The notes under the pieces: model-generated
What the model was told of the DNA's origin: nothing
Databases searched by the model: none
The model's input: only the letters and a program-made list of their open reading frames with translations
Shown here: positions 9,179-17,919 of the stretch, piece after piece
Position numbering within the stretch: position 1 is the first letter of the stretch
Layout: each line of letters starts with the position of its first letter
Program-made: the position numbers and the translations under genes
NCBI GenBank assembly: GCA_027485915.1
Contig: JAIXQA010000075.1
Span: 120,431-184,430, forward strand
Length of the DNA stretch: 64,000 nt
Reading direction: 5' to 3'
From: Alphaproteobacteria bacterium
GTDB lineage: Bacteria; Pseudomonadota; Alphaproteobacteria; Caulobacterales; Aquidulcibacteraceae

Positions 9179-9351
9179 TCATAAAAAAATTAAAGAATGA
9201 ACGCGGCGCAACCGCCATTGAATATGGGCTTATCGCAGCCCTGATGGTGCTTGTCATGATTCCGGCGCTGCAGATGGTCGGTGGCAACACCAATGGTATG
9301 TACGATCAGATCACCAATAAGATTGTTGCTGCAATGGCTTCGGCCCGCTAG
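9175..9351 (+). CDS. Flp/Fap-type pilin, orphan
   Basis: Too short for the ORF track. 58 aa: MIIKKLKNERG, then ATAIEYGLIAALMVLVMIPAL and a polar tail ending in MASAR. The G-A-T-A-I-E-Y-G-L-I block after a basic leader is the Flp prepilin signature. A TadV-type prepilin peptidase cuts between G and A, and the Glu at +5 of the mature protein is present. The start overlaps the mutT stop as ATGA, with no clear Shine-Dalgarno sequence. No tad/cpa secretion genes are nearby, so if used it must be exported by a Tad system elsewhere. The next gene is on the other strand, 5 bp away. Confidence 0.85.
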   Translation: MIIKKLKNERGATAIEYGLIAALMVLVMIPALQMVGGNTNGMYDQITNKIVAAMASAR

Positions 9352-9356
9352 GCTGC

Positions 9357-10280
9357 TTAGCCAAGAGGCTTTTCCCCGGTCGGGATCTCGCGTGTCCCCA
9401 ACGCATCTGCAAGGCGCATTTTAGCGCTGCCGCGTGGCAGTGGCTTCTGCTGGCTTTCGTGGGGTGCCCAACCCGTCAATGTAATCAGTTCGAAAGTCGC
9501 GCGTACTTTTCCGTCCGCGTCCGAATGATTGGCTTGGTAAAGATCTGCCGCTCGGGCAATGATGCGCCGTGTTAGGCGACGAGGGGGACGAGCGGCGAAG
9601 ACGGCTGTTTCACCCATGGCTTTTAGGTCGCGCAATAGCCCAAACAAATTTGCATAGCGAACCGACACCACATCACTATCCGCCACCGGCAGTGCGAAAC
9701 CTGCCCGCTGCAACAGGTGCGCGCCATCTTGCGCATCGGCAAATGGGGAGACGCGGGCATAGGCTTCACCATAGGCTTCTATCTCAGCCTCCGCCAAACA
9801 TGCCCGTAATTCTTGCAAGGTGCGTCCGCCAAAGAAAGTCAATAATAACAGACCATCAGGACGGAGGGCGAGGCGCGATTGCGCCATAAAGCCAGGTACA
9901 TCATTCACCCAATGTAGGCCGAGCGTCGAAACGATTAAGTCCAAGCTTTGGGAGCCTAAGGGCATATGGTCTTCATCGGCGAGAAAGCTTGTGCCCGGGC
10001 TCAATGCCAACATGGCCGGGCTAATGTCGCACTCGGTAAGGGTGCCAATTTTATCGTGAAGATTGCCATGCCGGGCGATCGCCGCGGCCAGAAACCCGCC
10101 GTGGGAGCCAATATCAAGGGCTTGTTCAAACCGACGATTAATGAAATCCAACCGCTCACACACATCCTCAACCGCCCGCTCTTTCAAAAACGCAACAGAG
10201 CGAAATCCAGTGGCAGCCCGGTTTCGTCGGACAGCCAAAAGCTTCCGATTAAACAACATGGTTGGGTTAGGGCTTTCCAT
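9357..10280 (-). CDS. SAM-dependent methyltransferase-fold protein, NDUFAF5-like
   Basis: 307 aa. N-terminal LFNRKLLAVRRNRAA, then FLKERAVEDVCERLDFINRRFEQALDIGSHGG (motif I), TLGLHWVNDVPGFM, a C-terminal RATFELITLTGWAPHESQQKPL and SAKMRLADAL. This wording is that of the alphaproteobacterial relatives of NDUFAF5, a mitochondrial factor that hydroxylates an Arg of the complex I NDUFS7 subunit. BioC is the other close relation, but the GWAPHESQQ and ADAL ends favour NDUFAF5. Function here is inferred. It is divergent from comF with about 48 bp between start codons. Confidence 0.78.
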   Translation of the reverse strand: MESPNPTMLFNRKLLAVRRNRAATGFRSVAFLKERAVEDVCERLDFINRRFEQALDIGSHGGFLAAAIARHGNLHDKIGTLTECDISPAMLALSPGTSFLADEDHMPLGSQSLDLIVSTLGLHWVNDVPGFMAQSRLALRPDGLLLLTFFGGRTLQELRACLAEAEIEAYGEAYARVSPFADAQDGAHLLQRAGFALPVADSDVVSVRYANLFGLLRDLKAMGETAVFAARPPRRLTRRIIARAADLYQANHSDADGKVRATFELITLTGWAPHESQQKPLPRGSAKMRLADALGTREIPTGEKPLG

Positions 10281-10328
10281 GGTGATATTTTATGCGCTAT
10301 TTCTGAGAAAAGGACCACAGGTAGAGAG

Positions 10329-11114
10329 ATGAATGCACGATCTCAGCGGCTTTACCGTATCGGAACTACACTTGCCGATCTGATTTGGCCACCTCGCTCG
10401 CTGCTATCTGACGCGCGCGTTGACCGCCTTGGTACCCTTGAACCAGACTTATGGCGCGCACTGAATTTTCTCTATGGGCCTGGTTGTGCGCGTTGTGGCT
10501 TTCCCATCCCAGAAGCGGCGGGACCAGACATTCTATGCCCAGTCTGTCTGGCACAACCGCCTCTCTACGAGCGCGCACGCGCGGCTCTGGCCTATGATGA
10601 TTTATCTAGGCCCTTGGTGCTCAATCTCAAGCATGGTGGCCGCAAGGATGGTCTAACAGCCTTTGCCGGTTGGATGTTGGAAGCCGCCCCTTTCGTCCGC
10701 GATGCCGATCAAATCCTACCAGTCCCTTTGCACTGGTCGCGCTTATGGGGGCGTGGGTATAATCAGGCTGCTTGGCTAGCCCAAGCCATCGCGCGAAGGG
10801 CGCGGCGACCCTATAATCCGATGCTTTTGCAGCGTAAACGCGCAACGCCCAGCCAGAATGGTCTCTCAGCAAGTGGCCGTAAACGCAATGTCAGCGGTGC
10901 ATTCCAAGTTACCCAATCTGTCCGTGGCCAAGCCTTTTTGCTTGTGGACGATGTGATGACTACCGGGGCGACCCTGCAGGCGTGCGCAGCAGCTTTACTG
11001 CGTGCAGGTGCCCTTCGGGTGGATTGTGTGGCCTTGGCACGGGTGGTTCGACCCACTAAGCTCGATGTCCCGACGGAGCCCATCGGTTCGGCGCAGGAGT
11101 TGTTTGATGTCTGA
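10329..11114 (+). CDS. comF: ComF family phosphoribosyltransferase-like protein
   Basis: 261 aa from the ATG at 10329 with GGTAGAGAG upstream; the longer track start lies antisense over the divergent methyltransferase and is rejected. The N-terminal half has a zinc ribbon, CARCGFPIP and CPVC. The C-terminal half is a type I phosphoribosyltransferase: LPVPLHWSRLWGRGYNQ, then the PRPP-binding VDDVMTTGATL. In naturally competent bacteria ComF helps take single-stranded DNA across the inner membrane; in others the role is unclear. The stop overlaps the start of the following CPBP gene by 8 bp. Confidence 0.93.
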   Translation: MNARSQRLYRIGTTLADLIWPPRSLLSDARVDRLGTLEPDLWRALNFLYGPGCARCGFPIPEAAGPDILCPVCLAQPPLYERARAALAYDDLSRPLVLNLKHGGRKDGLTAFAGWMLEAAPFVRDADQILPVPLHWSRLWGRGYNQAAWLAQAIARRARRPYNPMLLQRKRATPSQNGLSASGRKRNVSGAFQVTQSVRGQAFLLVDDVMTTGATLQACAAALLRAGALRVDCVALARVVRPTKLDVPTEPIGSAQELFDV

Positions 11115-12006
11115 AGAGTCTTTGGCGACTGCCAAACCGGCTGAAACTTTTTTGCAGCTGATGCGCGGCAACCGGTCCAAGACTTGGCGCACCCTTGCGG
11201 GCGGCGTTGGTATTTTTTTGGTTTGGCAGATCAGTATTGTTATCCTTGCCCTTTTTTTCGAGCCGCTGCGCAACATGCTTTTACTGCGCGGGGAAAGTTT
11301 CAGCGCACGAGAAGAAGCGATGGGCGCTTTTGCTCTTATGGTCGGTGGATTTGGTCCCGCGTTTTTGGCCTTAATGGCTTGGCGAAAATTTGTTGAGCGT
11401 GCGCCGATCAGAACCTTATTCACCGGCCTGCCGTCATTTCGGTGGCCCTTGGCCTTAAGCGCCGCCATCACGGTGGTGCTTCTAAGTTATGCGACCTCTG
11501 CAGCCTTTGATCAAGAAAGCATGGGGCCCTTCGAAGCCCGGCTCGCGCAGTTTTCAACACAGGATTGGATGCTACTAGCTGGCGTGTATCTGGCAGGCAC
11601 GCTGGTGCAATCGACTTTTGAAGAAGTCTATATTCGCGGTTGGCTTCTGCAGCATGTACAGCGCTTTATTGCCCATGGTTTGCTCGCGGTACTTGTTACG
11701 GCTGTGATCTTTTCGATCCTTCACATCGGGCATCCGGGTTGGGCAACTTATGTTGTGACCTTTGTCATGGGCATTTTATATGGCTACTCCGCTTGGCGGC
11801 TGAATGGACTGGAAGCTGCCATTGGTGGGCATATTGCGAATAATTTTATGAGTGCCTTGCTGTTGGGCACGATGGTGGGTGGCAATCCCGCCGAAATGGA
11901 CCTGATGCAAGGCCTTGCCTATGCCCTTTACCTGCTTGGCTTCCTAGGTTTTGTGGAAGCTTGGGCGCGTTTTGGACCGTCGCTTGCGCGCCAAGGCGCT
12001 GGTTGA
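11107..12006 (+). CDS. CPBP family intramembrane metalloprotease
   Basis: 299 aa from the ATG at 11107, which overlaps comF; the track start at 11002 lies inside comF. Eight or so hydrophobic stretches. The glutamic-type CPBP/Abi motifs are present: EEVYIRG (motif 1), ILHIGH (motif 2) and HIANN (motif 3). Bacterial relatives are CAAX-protease-like enzymes of the inner membrane, some tied to bacteriocin immunity; the substrate here is unknown. The last 79 bp are also read in antisense by the tail of the rluB-like gene. Confidence 0.85.
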   Translation: MSEESLATAKPAETFLQLMRGNRSKTWRTLAGGVGIFLVWQISIVILALFFEPLRNMLLLRGESFSAREEAMGAFALMVGGFGPAFLALMAWRKFVERAPIRTLFTGLPSFRWPLALSAAITVVLLSYATSAAFDQESMGPFEARLAQFSTQDWMLLAGVYLAGTLVQSTFEEVYIRGWLLQHVQRFIAHGLLAVLVTAVIFSILHIGHPGWATYVVTFVMGILYGYSAWRLNGLEAAIGGHIANNFMSALLLGTMVGGNPAEMDLMQGLAYALYLLGFLGFVEAWARFGPSLARQGAG

Positions 12007-13139
12007 GGTTTTCCCTTTGAAGCAGCTCCAGCTTCAGCAGACTTCTTGAAGCCAGCTTTGGGCTTGCCCGACCAGTCTGCTTTGCCTTTAGCCGGTGGTT
12101 CGCCCGCGCCAGCATGGGCAGCGCGGCTTTTAGCCTTACCAGCTTCCCGGCGCATGTTTTCTTCTTCCAGTAAGCTGATGCGTGTTTTGGCAGACTTTGG
12201 AGGTGGCTTTGGTCCACGCCGCCCTGTTTTGGCAGGGGCGGGGGCTTCCACAACTGGCCGTGCTGGGCGGGTAGGCCGGCTTGAAAAGCGCGGCGGCAAG
12301 TCTGGCATCAAGGCACCCAGCATCTCCTTCAAGGCTGATGGGGCCACTTCTTCCACACTGCCGGGCGGCATTTTGCCCAACTGGAATGGGCCATAAGAGA
12401 CCCGGATCAATCGGTTTACCTTGAGCCCAATGGCTTCCAGCACCCGACGGACCTCGCGGTTTTTGCCTTCCCGGATCGAAACCGTAATCCACGCATTTGC
12501 GGTCTCGGCGCGATCAAGGATCGCTTCCATTGGGCCATAACTGATCCCGTCAACCGTGATGCCATCGGCGAGTTTTGCCAGTTCTTCTTGGCTAACCCGA
12601 CCAAAGGCACGCACCCGATAACGTCTCAACCAACCTGTCGAAGGTAGTTCCAGCGACCGCGCCAGCCCGCCGTCATTGGTCAGTAACAACAGGCCTTCAG
12701 AGCTCAAATCCAAGCGGCCCACCGAGATCACTCGCGGCAAATCTTCTGGCAAATGGTCGAAGACCGTTTCCCGCCCCTGCGGGTCCTTGTGGGTGGTGAC
12801 TAAGCCGTCTGGCTTATGATAGCGCCAAAGACGTGTCGGCTCAGGACTGTCGACGGGCCGGCCATCGACGGCGATCCGATCTTGAGCTGTGACGTTAAAG
12901 GCGGGGCTTTCGAGCACCACGCCATTGACGGTGATGCGGCCTTCCTCAATCCAACGCTCCGCTTCCCGACGTGAACATAGCCCAGCGCGCGCCAAGGCTT
13001 TTGCGATCCGTTCACCTGGGCGCTCAGGCGCGGGATCTGAAACAGCAAGAGCAGCACTTACGGCTGCTTTATGCTGCCACGGATTAGCATCTTGCGCGCC
13101 TTTTTTGCGCGGAGGATCGTCGCTTGGGTCAAATGTCAT
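11928..13139 (-). CDS. rluB: 23S rRNA pseudouridine synthase, RluB family
   Basis: 403 aa. An N-terminal S4 RNA-binding domain (RIAKALARAGLCSRREAERWIEEGRITVNG) is followed by the RsuA/RluB/RluF catalytic domain with the active Asp in VGRLDLSSEGLLLLTNDG. LRRYRVRAFG and EGKNREVRRVLEAIG are further family marks. RluB isomerises U2605 of 23S rRNA in E. coli. The last 120 or so residues are a long Lys/Ala/Pro-rich tail, as often seen in alphaproteobacterial RluB. That tail runs 79 bp into the end of the convergent CPBP gene. Confidence 0.9.
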   Translation of the reverse strand: MTFDPSDDPPRKKGAQDANPWQHKAAVSAALAVSDPAPERPGERIAKALARAGLCSRREAERWIEEGRITVNGVVLESPAFNVTAQDRIAVDGRPVDSPEPTRLWRYHKPDGLVTTHKDPQGRETVFDHLPEDLPRVISVGRLDLSSEGLLLLTNDGGLARSLELPSTGWLRRYRVRAFGRVSQEELAKLADGITVDGISYGPMEAILDRAETANAWITVSIREGKNREVRRVLEAIGLKVNRLIRVSYGPFQLGKMPPGSVEEVAPSALKEMLGALMPDLPPRFSSRPTRPARPVVEAPAPAKTGRRGPKPPPKSAKTRISLLEEENMRREAGKAKSRAAHAGAGEPPAKGKADWSGKPKAGFKKSAEAGAASKGKPQPAPWRASDGPKRAQASTKPRKPSR

Positions 13140-13335
13140 CGGTCATGCGCCTCGCAGCCCTCACGGGCAGCCTTATGTTCGGCGCACTGATTGCAGGAAT
13201 TGCGTCTAAAGTCGAGTGAGACGCGCAATGCTTGCTCAAATGCGTGTGAAAGCCTGCACCTGACAGGCTTCTTATCGAAATGACAAGACTAATCAGCTAG
13301 GCTCCAAAGAACAAATTTCAAAAGCTAGGCCTCAC

Positions 13336-14427
13336 ATGCTCTATCCCGCAGATATACGCCCACTAACCGGTTTGCGCTTTGTGGCTGCATTCTGGCTACT
13401 GATTTATTTCTTCTGGGAGCGGTTTGATCTTGGGCCACGCGACTCGATCGGGATTGTCCATGCGGGCAATTATGGTGTCGACCTCTTCTTCATCCTGTCA
13501 GGATTTGTGTTGGCCCATGTCTATGGCCCTCAGGTGGAGGCCAAGACCTTTTCATGGCGCAGCTTTGTGTGGGCACGGCTGGCGCGCATTTACCCCCTGC
13601 ATCTGATTTGTTTGGCTGCGATGATCGCCATTTGGGCGGCCGGCTCTCTGATGGGGGCGACTTTCAAAGCCTCTGCCTTTGTGGTGGAGCAAATCCCCTA
13701 TCACCTGGCATTGGTGCATGCTTGGGGTCTGGTTGCGTCAGATGGCTGGAACTTCCCGTCGTGGTCGATCTCAGCAGAATGGTTCGCCTACCTGACTTTC
13801 CCGATCAGCTTTGGCATCGCAGCCGTGTTTGCCAAACGGCCTTTGATCGGTGTTGGCCTAATGGCCCTCATATTTGCAGCCTTTGTAGCCTTGATGCGTC
13901 AGTACAGTATAGAGCTGATGAATATGACTTGGCAGGGCGGCATCGTCCGCATCGTGCCGTCATTTGGTATGGGTATCGCTTTGTGGATTTTAGGCCGCCA
14001 TTTGACCTTACCCAAGGGCGTGGCTGGCTTGGGCGTGGCGATCAGCGCGATTTGGATTGTCATGGCTGCTGCTTGGGGCTGGCCTTCCTATTGGATCTGG
14101 CCGGGCCTTGCAGGGCTTGTCTTCTTTCTGGCCGAAACCTCGAAGACCAACCAAACGCCGCTTTTGGCATCGAAGACTTGGGTCTATCTGGGCGAAATTT
14201 CCTTTGCCGCCTATATGGTCCATTTGCCCGTCGATATTGCCATGTATCAGATTGTGGAGCGCGTCATAGGCGAGCCAAAGGGCACGATCGCGCTCGTCAT
14301 CGGGATAGTAGGTGTGCTTGCTAGCATCGTAGCTGCAGCAATCGCGCATGCATTGGTTGAAAAGCCAGCTCGGAATTGGTTGCGCGCAAATATCCCAAGC
14401 TTTATGTCTGGCAAGCCTAAAGCCTAA
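13336..14427 (+). CDS. Acyltransferase 3 family membrane protein (OafA/YrhL type)
   Basis: 363 aa with about ten transmembrane stretches. The N-terminus (DIRPLTGLRFVAAFWLLIYF) and GVDLFFILSGFVLAHVYG are the Acyl_transf_3 signature. The usual catalytic His-containing stretch near the N-terminus is not obvious, as the first helix lacks the common RH pair, which I note without drawing a conclusion. Such proteins O-acetylate cell-surface sugars or antibiotics. No surface-polysaccharide genes are adjacent to fix the target. ATG start at 13336; its stop overlaps that of the convergent trmJ by 4 bp. Confidence 0.85.
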   Translation: MLYPADIRPLTGLRFVAAFWLLIYFFWERFDLGPRDSIGIVHAGNYGVDLFFILSGFVLAHVYGPQVEAKTFSWRSFVWARLARIYPLHLICLAAMIAIWAAGSLMGATFKASAFVVEQIPYHLALVHAWGLVASDGWNFPSWSISAEWFAYLTFPISFGIAAVFAKRPLIGVGLMALIFAAFVALMRQYSIELMNMTWQGGIVRIVPSFGMGIALWILGRHLTLPKGVAGLGVAISAIWIVMAAAWGWPSYWIWPGLAGLVFFLAETSKTNQTPLLASKTWVYLGEISFAAYMVHLPVDIAMYQIVERVIGEPKGTIALVIGIVGVLASIVAAAIAHALVEKPARNWLRANIPSFMSGKPKA

Positions 14428-15587
14428 GGTGCATCGGGTCTCTCAATAGCGGCAAAGGGCTGATAGGTCGCAGTTCTAATGCGGCCTTGCGAAAGCTTGA
14501 CCAGCCAAGCACCCAGCTGGCCTTTCTCATCGCGCACAAAGATCACCCCATCATCAGCGTCAAAGATGCTGCGTTCATAGACCGCATTTGTGGGTCCGGG
14601 CCCAACCTTCGCGCCTTGTGTTTGCAACTCAAGCCACGCGAGCCGATCGGTGTCGTGGCGTGCCTTAACCCAAGCTTCAAGCTTGGCGCGCTGGGCGGCT
14701 GCATCAGTCTCAAGCGCCCGACGTCGTGGCCCACCAGCCAAAGAGCGCAGCGCGCCTCGGATCAGGCTGATCTCATTCATGGTGAAGCGGCCACGCACAA
14801 AGGCATTGCGCATGGTTTCTACCATCGTGCCTTTGCGGTCTTCCGGCCAGAAGAAGCGCGTCTCATCTAGGTCTGCGACCCAATGCTCAAAGAAGCTTTC
14901 AAAAGCCGCTCGCGGGGCCGGTACTTTCTCCTCAATCATCCAGCCGGGCGGGGGGCCCTTTGCCTCTGACCAACTGGCCCATTCATAACAGAAACAGGCC
15001 ACCGATTGGGCAAGGTTCAGACTGGGGAAACGGCCATCGACTGGAAACGTCACAAGGAGGTCTGCGCCAATAATCAAATCATTGTCGAGGCCAGAGCGTT
15101 CGGACCCAAATAGGATGACTGGTTTTTCGCCCGCCGCCATAGCTTCACGCATGCGGGCAACCGCTTCACGTGGGCCAATTAGCGGCTTGTCGAGCTGGCG
15201 AGGCGTGCCCGTTGTCGCAATCACAAAAGTCTTTTCCGCCAAAGCCTCTTCGGCGGTCTCAACGATCTGCGCGCTCTCCAAGGGCCACTCAGCCCCGCTG
15301 GCCAATGCCCAGGCCTTTGGATTGGGCCAGACGTCGCGTGGCTTGACGAGAATCAGCTCTGAGAAGCCAAAATTGGCCATGGCGCGCGCGGTTGCACCAA
15401 TGTTTTCGCCCATCTGCGGATGGACAAGGCAAATGGCGGGGGCTTCGCCCCAGCCGGGCAAGGCCGCTTGCTCGGCCTTTGACAGCGGCCCGTTCGGACC
15501 CACGCCTACGGGGCGAGAGCCATCAAAAGCGGGCTTTGGCGGGGCCCAAGCGGTTGGCGCGGGGGCTGGTTCTGCATCTTTACCCAT
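14424..15587 (-). CDS. trmJ: SPOUT RNA methyltransferase, TrmJ-like
   Basis: 387 aa. The SPOUT core is clear: ICLVHPQMGENIGATARAMANFGFSELILVKPRD, TTGTPRQ, LFGSERSGLDN and FPSLNLAQSVACFCYE, the trefoil-knot SAM site of TrmH family group 1. TrmJ makes 2'-O-methyl C/U at position 32 of tRNA. The N-terminal 45 residues are Pro/Ala-rich and extra to the family. After the domain come about 130 residues with EKVPAPRAAFESFFEHWVADLDETRFFWPEDRK, typical of the alphaproteobacterial TrmJ C-terminus. The last 60 residues appear to be an added segment I do not recognise. Confidence 0.88.
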   Translation of the reverse strand: MGKDAEPAPAPTAWAPPKPAFDGSRPVGVGPNGPLSKAEQAALPGWGEAPAICLVHPQMGENIGATARAMANFGFSELILVKPRDVWPNPKAWALASGAEWPLESAQIVETAEEALAEKTFVIATTGTPRQLDKPLIGPREAVARMREAMAAGEKPVILFGSERSGLDNDLIIGADLLVTFPVDGRFPSLNLAQSVACFCYEWASWSEAKGPPPGWMIEEKVPAPRAAFESFFEHWVADLDETRFFWPEDRKGTMVETMRNAFVRGRFTMNEISLIRGALRSLAGGPRRRALETDAAAQRAKLEAWVKARHDTDRLAWLELQTQGAKVGPGPTNAVYERSIFDADDGVIFVRDEKGQLGAWLVKLSQGRIRTATYQPFAAIERPDAP

Positions 15588-15712
15588 CTTGTCGCTGTCA
15601 CTCTTGTTGAAGACGTCTTTTCCGTGTCGCTGGAGGTGCTATAGCCCACCCAACCGATTTGCGGACATATCACTTACAGGCCGCGACGTTCGTGGACCAA
15701 TAGGGGAAAAAC

Positions 15713-16927
15713 ATGGCGAAGATTAAAGTTGCTAATCCAGTTGTCGATCTTGATGGCGACGAAATGACCCGCATCATCTGGCAGATGATCAAAGACTTCT
15801 TGATCACGCCATATCTGGACCTCGAGATTGAATATTATGACTTGTCGATCGAGAACCGCGATGCGACCGATGACCAAGTCACGATCGATGCCGCTAAAGC
15901 CATCCAAAAGCACGGCGTTGGCATCAAATGCGCCACCATCACCCCAGACGAAGCACGCGTGGAAGAATTCAAGCTGAAGAAGATGTGGAAGTCGCCCAAT
16001 GGCACGATCCGCAACATTTTGGGCGGCGTGGTGTTCCGCGAGCCGATCATTTGCTCCAACGTGCCACGTCTGGTTCCAGGCTGGACCAAGCCCATCATCA
16101 TTGGCCGTCACGCATTTGCCGACCAATATAAGGCGACCGACTTTAAGGTCCCAGGCCCTGGCAAGCTCTCGATCAAATTTGTTGGCGAAGATGGTCAAGT
16201 GATTGAACATGACGTGTATGACTACCCAGGTTCGGGTGTCGCTATGGCCATGTATAACCTCGATGATTCGATCCGCGACTTTGCCCACGCGAGCTTCGCC
16301 TTTGGCTTGGCCCGCAAATATCCCGTCTATCTGTCGACCAAGAACACGATCCTCAAGGCCTATGACGGCCGCTTCAAGGACATTTTCCAAGAAGTGTTTG
16401 ACGCGCATTATGCAGCTCAGTTCAAGGAATTGGGTCTGGTTTATGAGCATCGCTTGATCGACGACATGGTGGCTTCAGCCATGAAGTGGTCGGGCGGCTT
16501 TGTTTGGGCTTGTAAGAATTACGATGGTGACGTCCAGTCCGATACGGTTGCACAAGGCTTTGGTTCGCTCGGCCTCATGACGTCAGTTCTGATGACCCCA
16601 GATGGTAAAGTGCTGGAATCCGAAGCCGCCCACGGCACCGTGACCCGTCACTATCGCCAGCATCAGCGTGGCGAACAAACCTCGACCAATTCGATCGCGT
16701 CGATCTTTGCCTGGACCCGTGGCCTCGCCCACCGCGCCAAGCTCGATGACAATGCCGAACTCATGAAGTTCGCCACCAAGATGGAAGAAGTCGTCATCGC
16801 CACAGTTGAAGCAGGCCACATGACCAAGGACTTGGCCTTGTTGGTTGGCGATGAGCAATCCTGGCTCTCCACCGAAGGCTTCTTGAAGAAGGTTGCTGCA
16901 AACCTCGAAGCGGCGATGGCTGAGTAA
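15713..16927 (+). CDS. icd: NADP-dependent isocitrate dehydrogenase
   Basis: Oxidative decarboxylation of isocitrate to 2-oxoglutarate in the TCA cycle. 404 aa, close to the length of eukaryote-like homodimeric enzymes, with [20 protein letters not shown] at the start, [20 protein letters not shown] for the substrate loop, [30 protein letters not shown] holding the metal Asp residues, and [18 protein letters not shown] at 15713 preceded by GGGGAAAAAC. It stands alone, ending about 66 bp before a hairpin terminator. Confidence 0.97.
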   Translation: MAKIKVANPVVDLDGDEMTRIIWQMIKDFLITPYLDLEIEYYDLSIENRDATDDQVTIDAAKAIQKHGVGIKCATITPDEARVEEFKLKKMWKSPNGTIRNILGGVVFREPIICSNVPRLVPGWTKPIIIGRHAFADQYKATDFKVPGPGKLSIKFVGEDGQVIEHDVYDYPGSGVAMAMYNLDDSIRDFAHASFAFGLARKYPVYLSTKNTILKAYDGRFKDIFQEVFDAHYAAQFKELGLVYEHRLIDDMVASAMKWSGGFVWACKNYDGDVQSDTVAQGFGSLGLMTSVLMTPDGKVLESEAAHGTVTRHYRQHQRGEQTSTNSIASIFAWTRGLAHRAKLDDNAELMKFATKMEEVVIATVEAGHMTKDLALLVGDEQSWLSTEGFLKKVAANLEAAMAE

Positions 16928-16993
16928 GAGTCTTTTGGCTCTGCCGGCAGGCCCTTGGTCTGCCGGTGGGGGTTAGATTTTTACATCCCAATC

Positions 16994-17023
16994 AAAAAAG
17001 GCGGCTCCGTGTGGGCCGCCTTT
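16994..17023 (+). terminator. Hairpin terminator after icd
   Basis: AAAGGCGGC, an 8-nt loop, then GCCGCCTTT gives a GC-rich stem flanked by A and T runs, so it can work in both directions between icd and the convergent DUF4345 gene. A second, weaker hairpin (CCGGCAG/CTGCCGG) lies just upstream near 16943-16967. Confidence 0.8.
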
Positions 17024-17084
17024 GACTTTTGGGTAACTTTCGAATTTTTGCAACCTGAAAATGGTTTTCAACGCGCGCTTAAGA

Positions 17085-17438
17085 TTAGGGCCCGACCGAC
17101 AGCCCCACCAACAGCAATGCGGCAATAAGGCATTCAAAGCCAACGGCGATCCAGTTCTTGGCTTCATTGCCTTGATCCATGAAAATCGAAATGACTCTGC
17201 CAATGGCTGCGCCCAGCCAACATAGCCCCACGGTCAGGAATGCCATGTCGTCTTGCGTGACCAAGGGCACCAATCCCAGAAAAATGAAGGTCACGCCAAG
17301 GGTTCCCCGAAACTCTGCCCGTCCGGCTGGGGTGAGGGGAGAAAGACCTGTCAAAGCGGCGGCTTTTTTGGGAAAGAATAATCCCAGACAGCCCATCAAG
17401 ATCGTGATGATCGCACCCAAGCTCGTGAGTAAATCCAC
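17085..17438 (-). CDS. Small four-helix membrane protein, DUF4345-like
   Basis: 117 aa from a GTG at 17438 preceded by AAGGAGGCGACA, a strong ribosome site. The ORF-track start at 17597 would cross the divergent HxlR gene and is rejected. Four hydrophobic stretches: LLTSLGAIITILMGCLGLF, TLGVTFIFLGLVPLV, MAFLTVGLCWLGAAIG and WIAVGFECLIAALLLVG. The AEFRGTLG block before helix 2 and the overall length fit DUF4345. Function unknown. Its divergent partner is an HxlR-type repressor, which may control it. Confidence 0.7.
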   Translation of the reverse strand: MDLLTSLGAIITILMGCLGLFFPKKAAALTGLSPLTPAGRAEFRGTLGVTFIFLGLVPLVTQDDMAFLTVGLCWLGAAIGRVISIFMDQGNEAKNWIAVGFECLIAALLLVGLSVGP

Positions 17439-17539
17439 TGTCGCCTCCTTACTTCTCTTGGGCAGAGAGGCTAATCGTACAATAACCAAAATAACAGTAC
17501 GCACCTTTTGGTGCCTACACGAAATTTGCAGGAGACCCC

Positions 17540-17893
17540 ATGGGATTGCCGCCAAATGTGCTGTCGCAACGCTGTGCCTCGCGCCGCTATCTGGCACTGG
17601 TTGCCAGCAAATGGTCGTTGCTGGTGATTAATGCCTTGGACGATGGCCCCGCGCGCAATGGCTTTTTGATGCGCAAGGTTGAGGGCATTTCGCAAAAGAT
17701 GCTGACCCAGACCTTGCGAGACTTGGAGACAACAGGAATCGTCAAACGAGAAGATCACGGCACGGTGCCGCCGCATGTAACCTATGAATTGACGCCGCTT
17801 GGGAAGTCTCTGCGGTTAGAAGTGCACTCGCTGGTAACGTGGGTCGAAAGCCATATGCCCGCTTTGCGTGGGGCAGACCTAAACCAATCCTAG
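17540..17893 (+). CDS. HxlR family transcriptional regulator
   Basis: 117 aa with an MarR-like winged helix: ASKWSLLVINALDDGPARNGFLMRKVEGIS, then QKMLTQTLRDLETTGIVKR and VPPHVTYELTPLGKSL, which is the HxlR signature word for word. One Cys near residue 11 (SQRCASRRY) sits where redox- or aldehyde-sensing members keep theirs. RBS GCAGGAGACCCC precedes the ATG. Divergent from the DUF4345 gene with about 100 bp between start codons, so self- and neighbour control is likely. Confidence 0.9.
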   Translation: MGLPPNVLSQRCASRRYLALVASKWSLLVINALDDGPARNGFLMRKVEGISQKMLTQTLRDLETTGIVKREDHGTVPPHVTYELTPLGKSLRLEVHSLVTWVESHMPALRGADLNQS

Positions 17894-17919
17894 ACAAAGG
17901 CCTTGCGGCTAAGGCTTGC

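Noticed and set aside
9966-10328. Longer comF start in the ORF track
   Set aside because: It is antisense to the NDUFAF5-like gene and adds no domain; the ATG at 10329 has a ribosome site.
13145-13219. 24-codon hydrophobic frame MRLAALTG...
   Set aside because: No ribosome site and it lies in the leader region of the divergent rluB-like gene; weaker than the 29678 frame.
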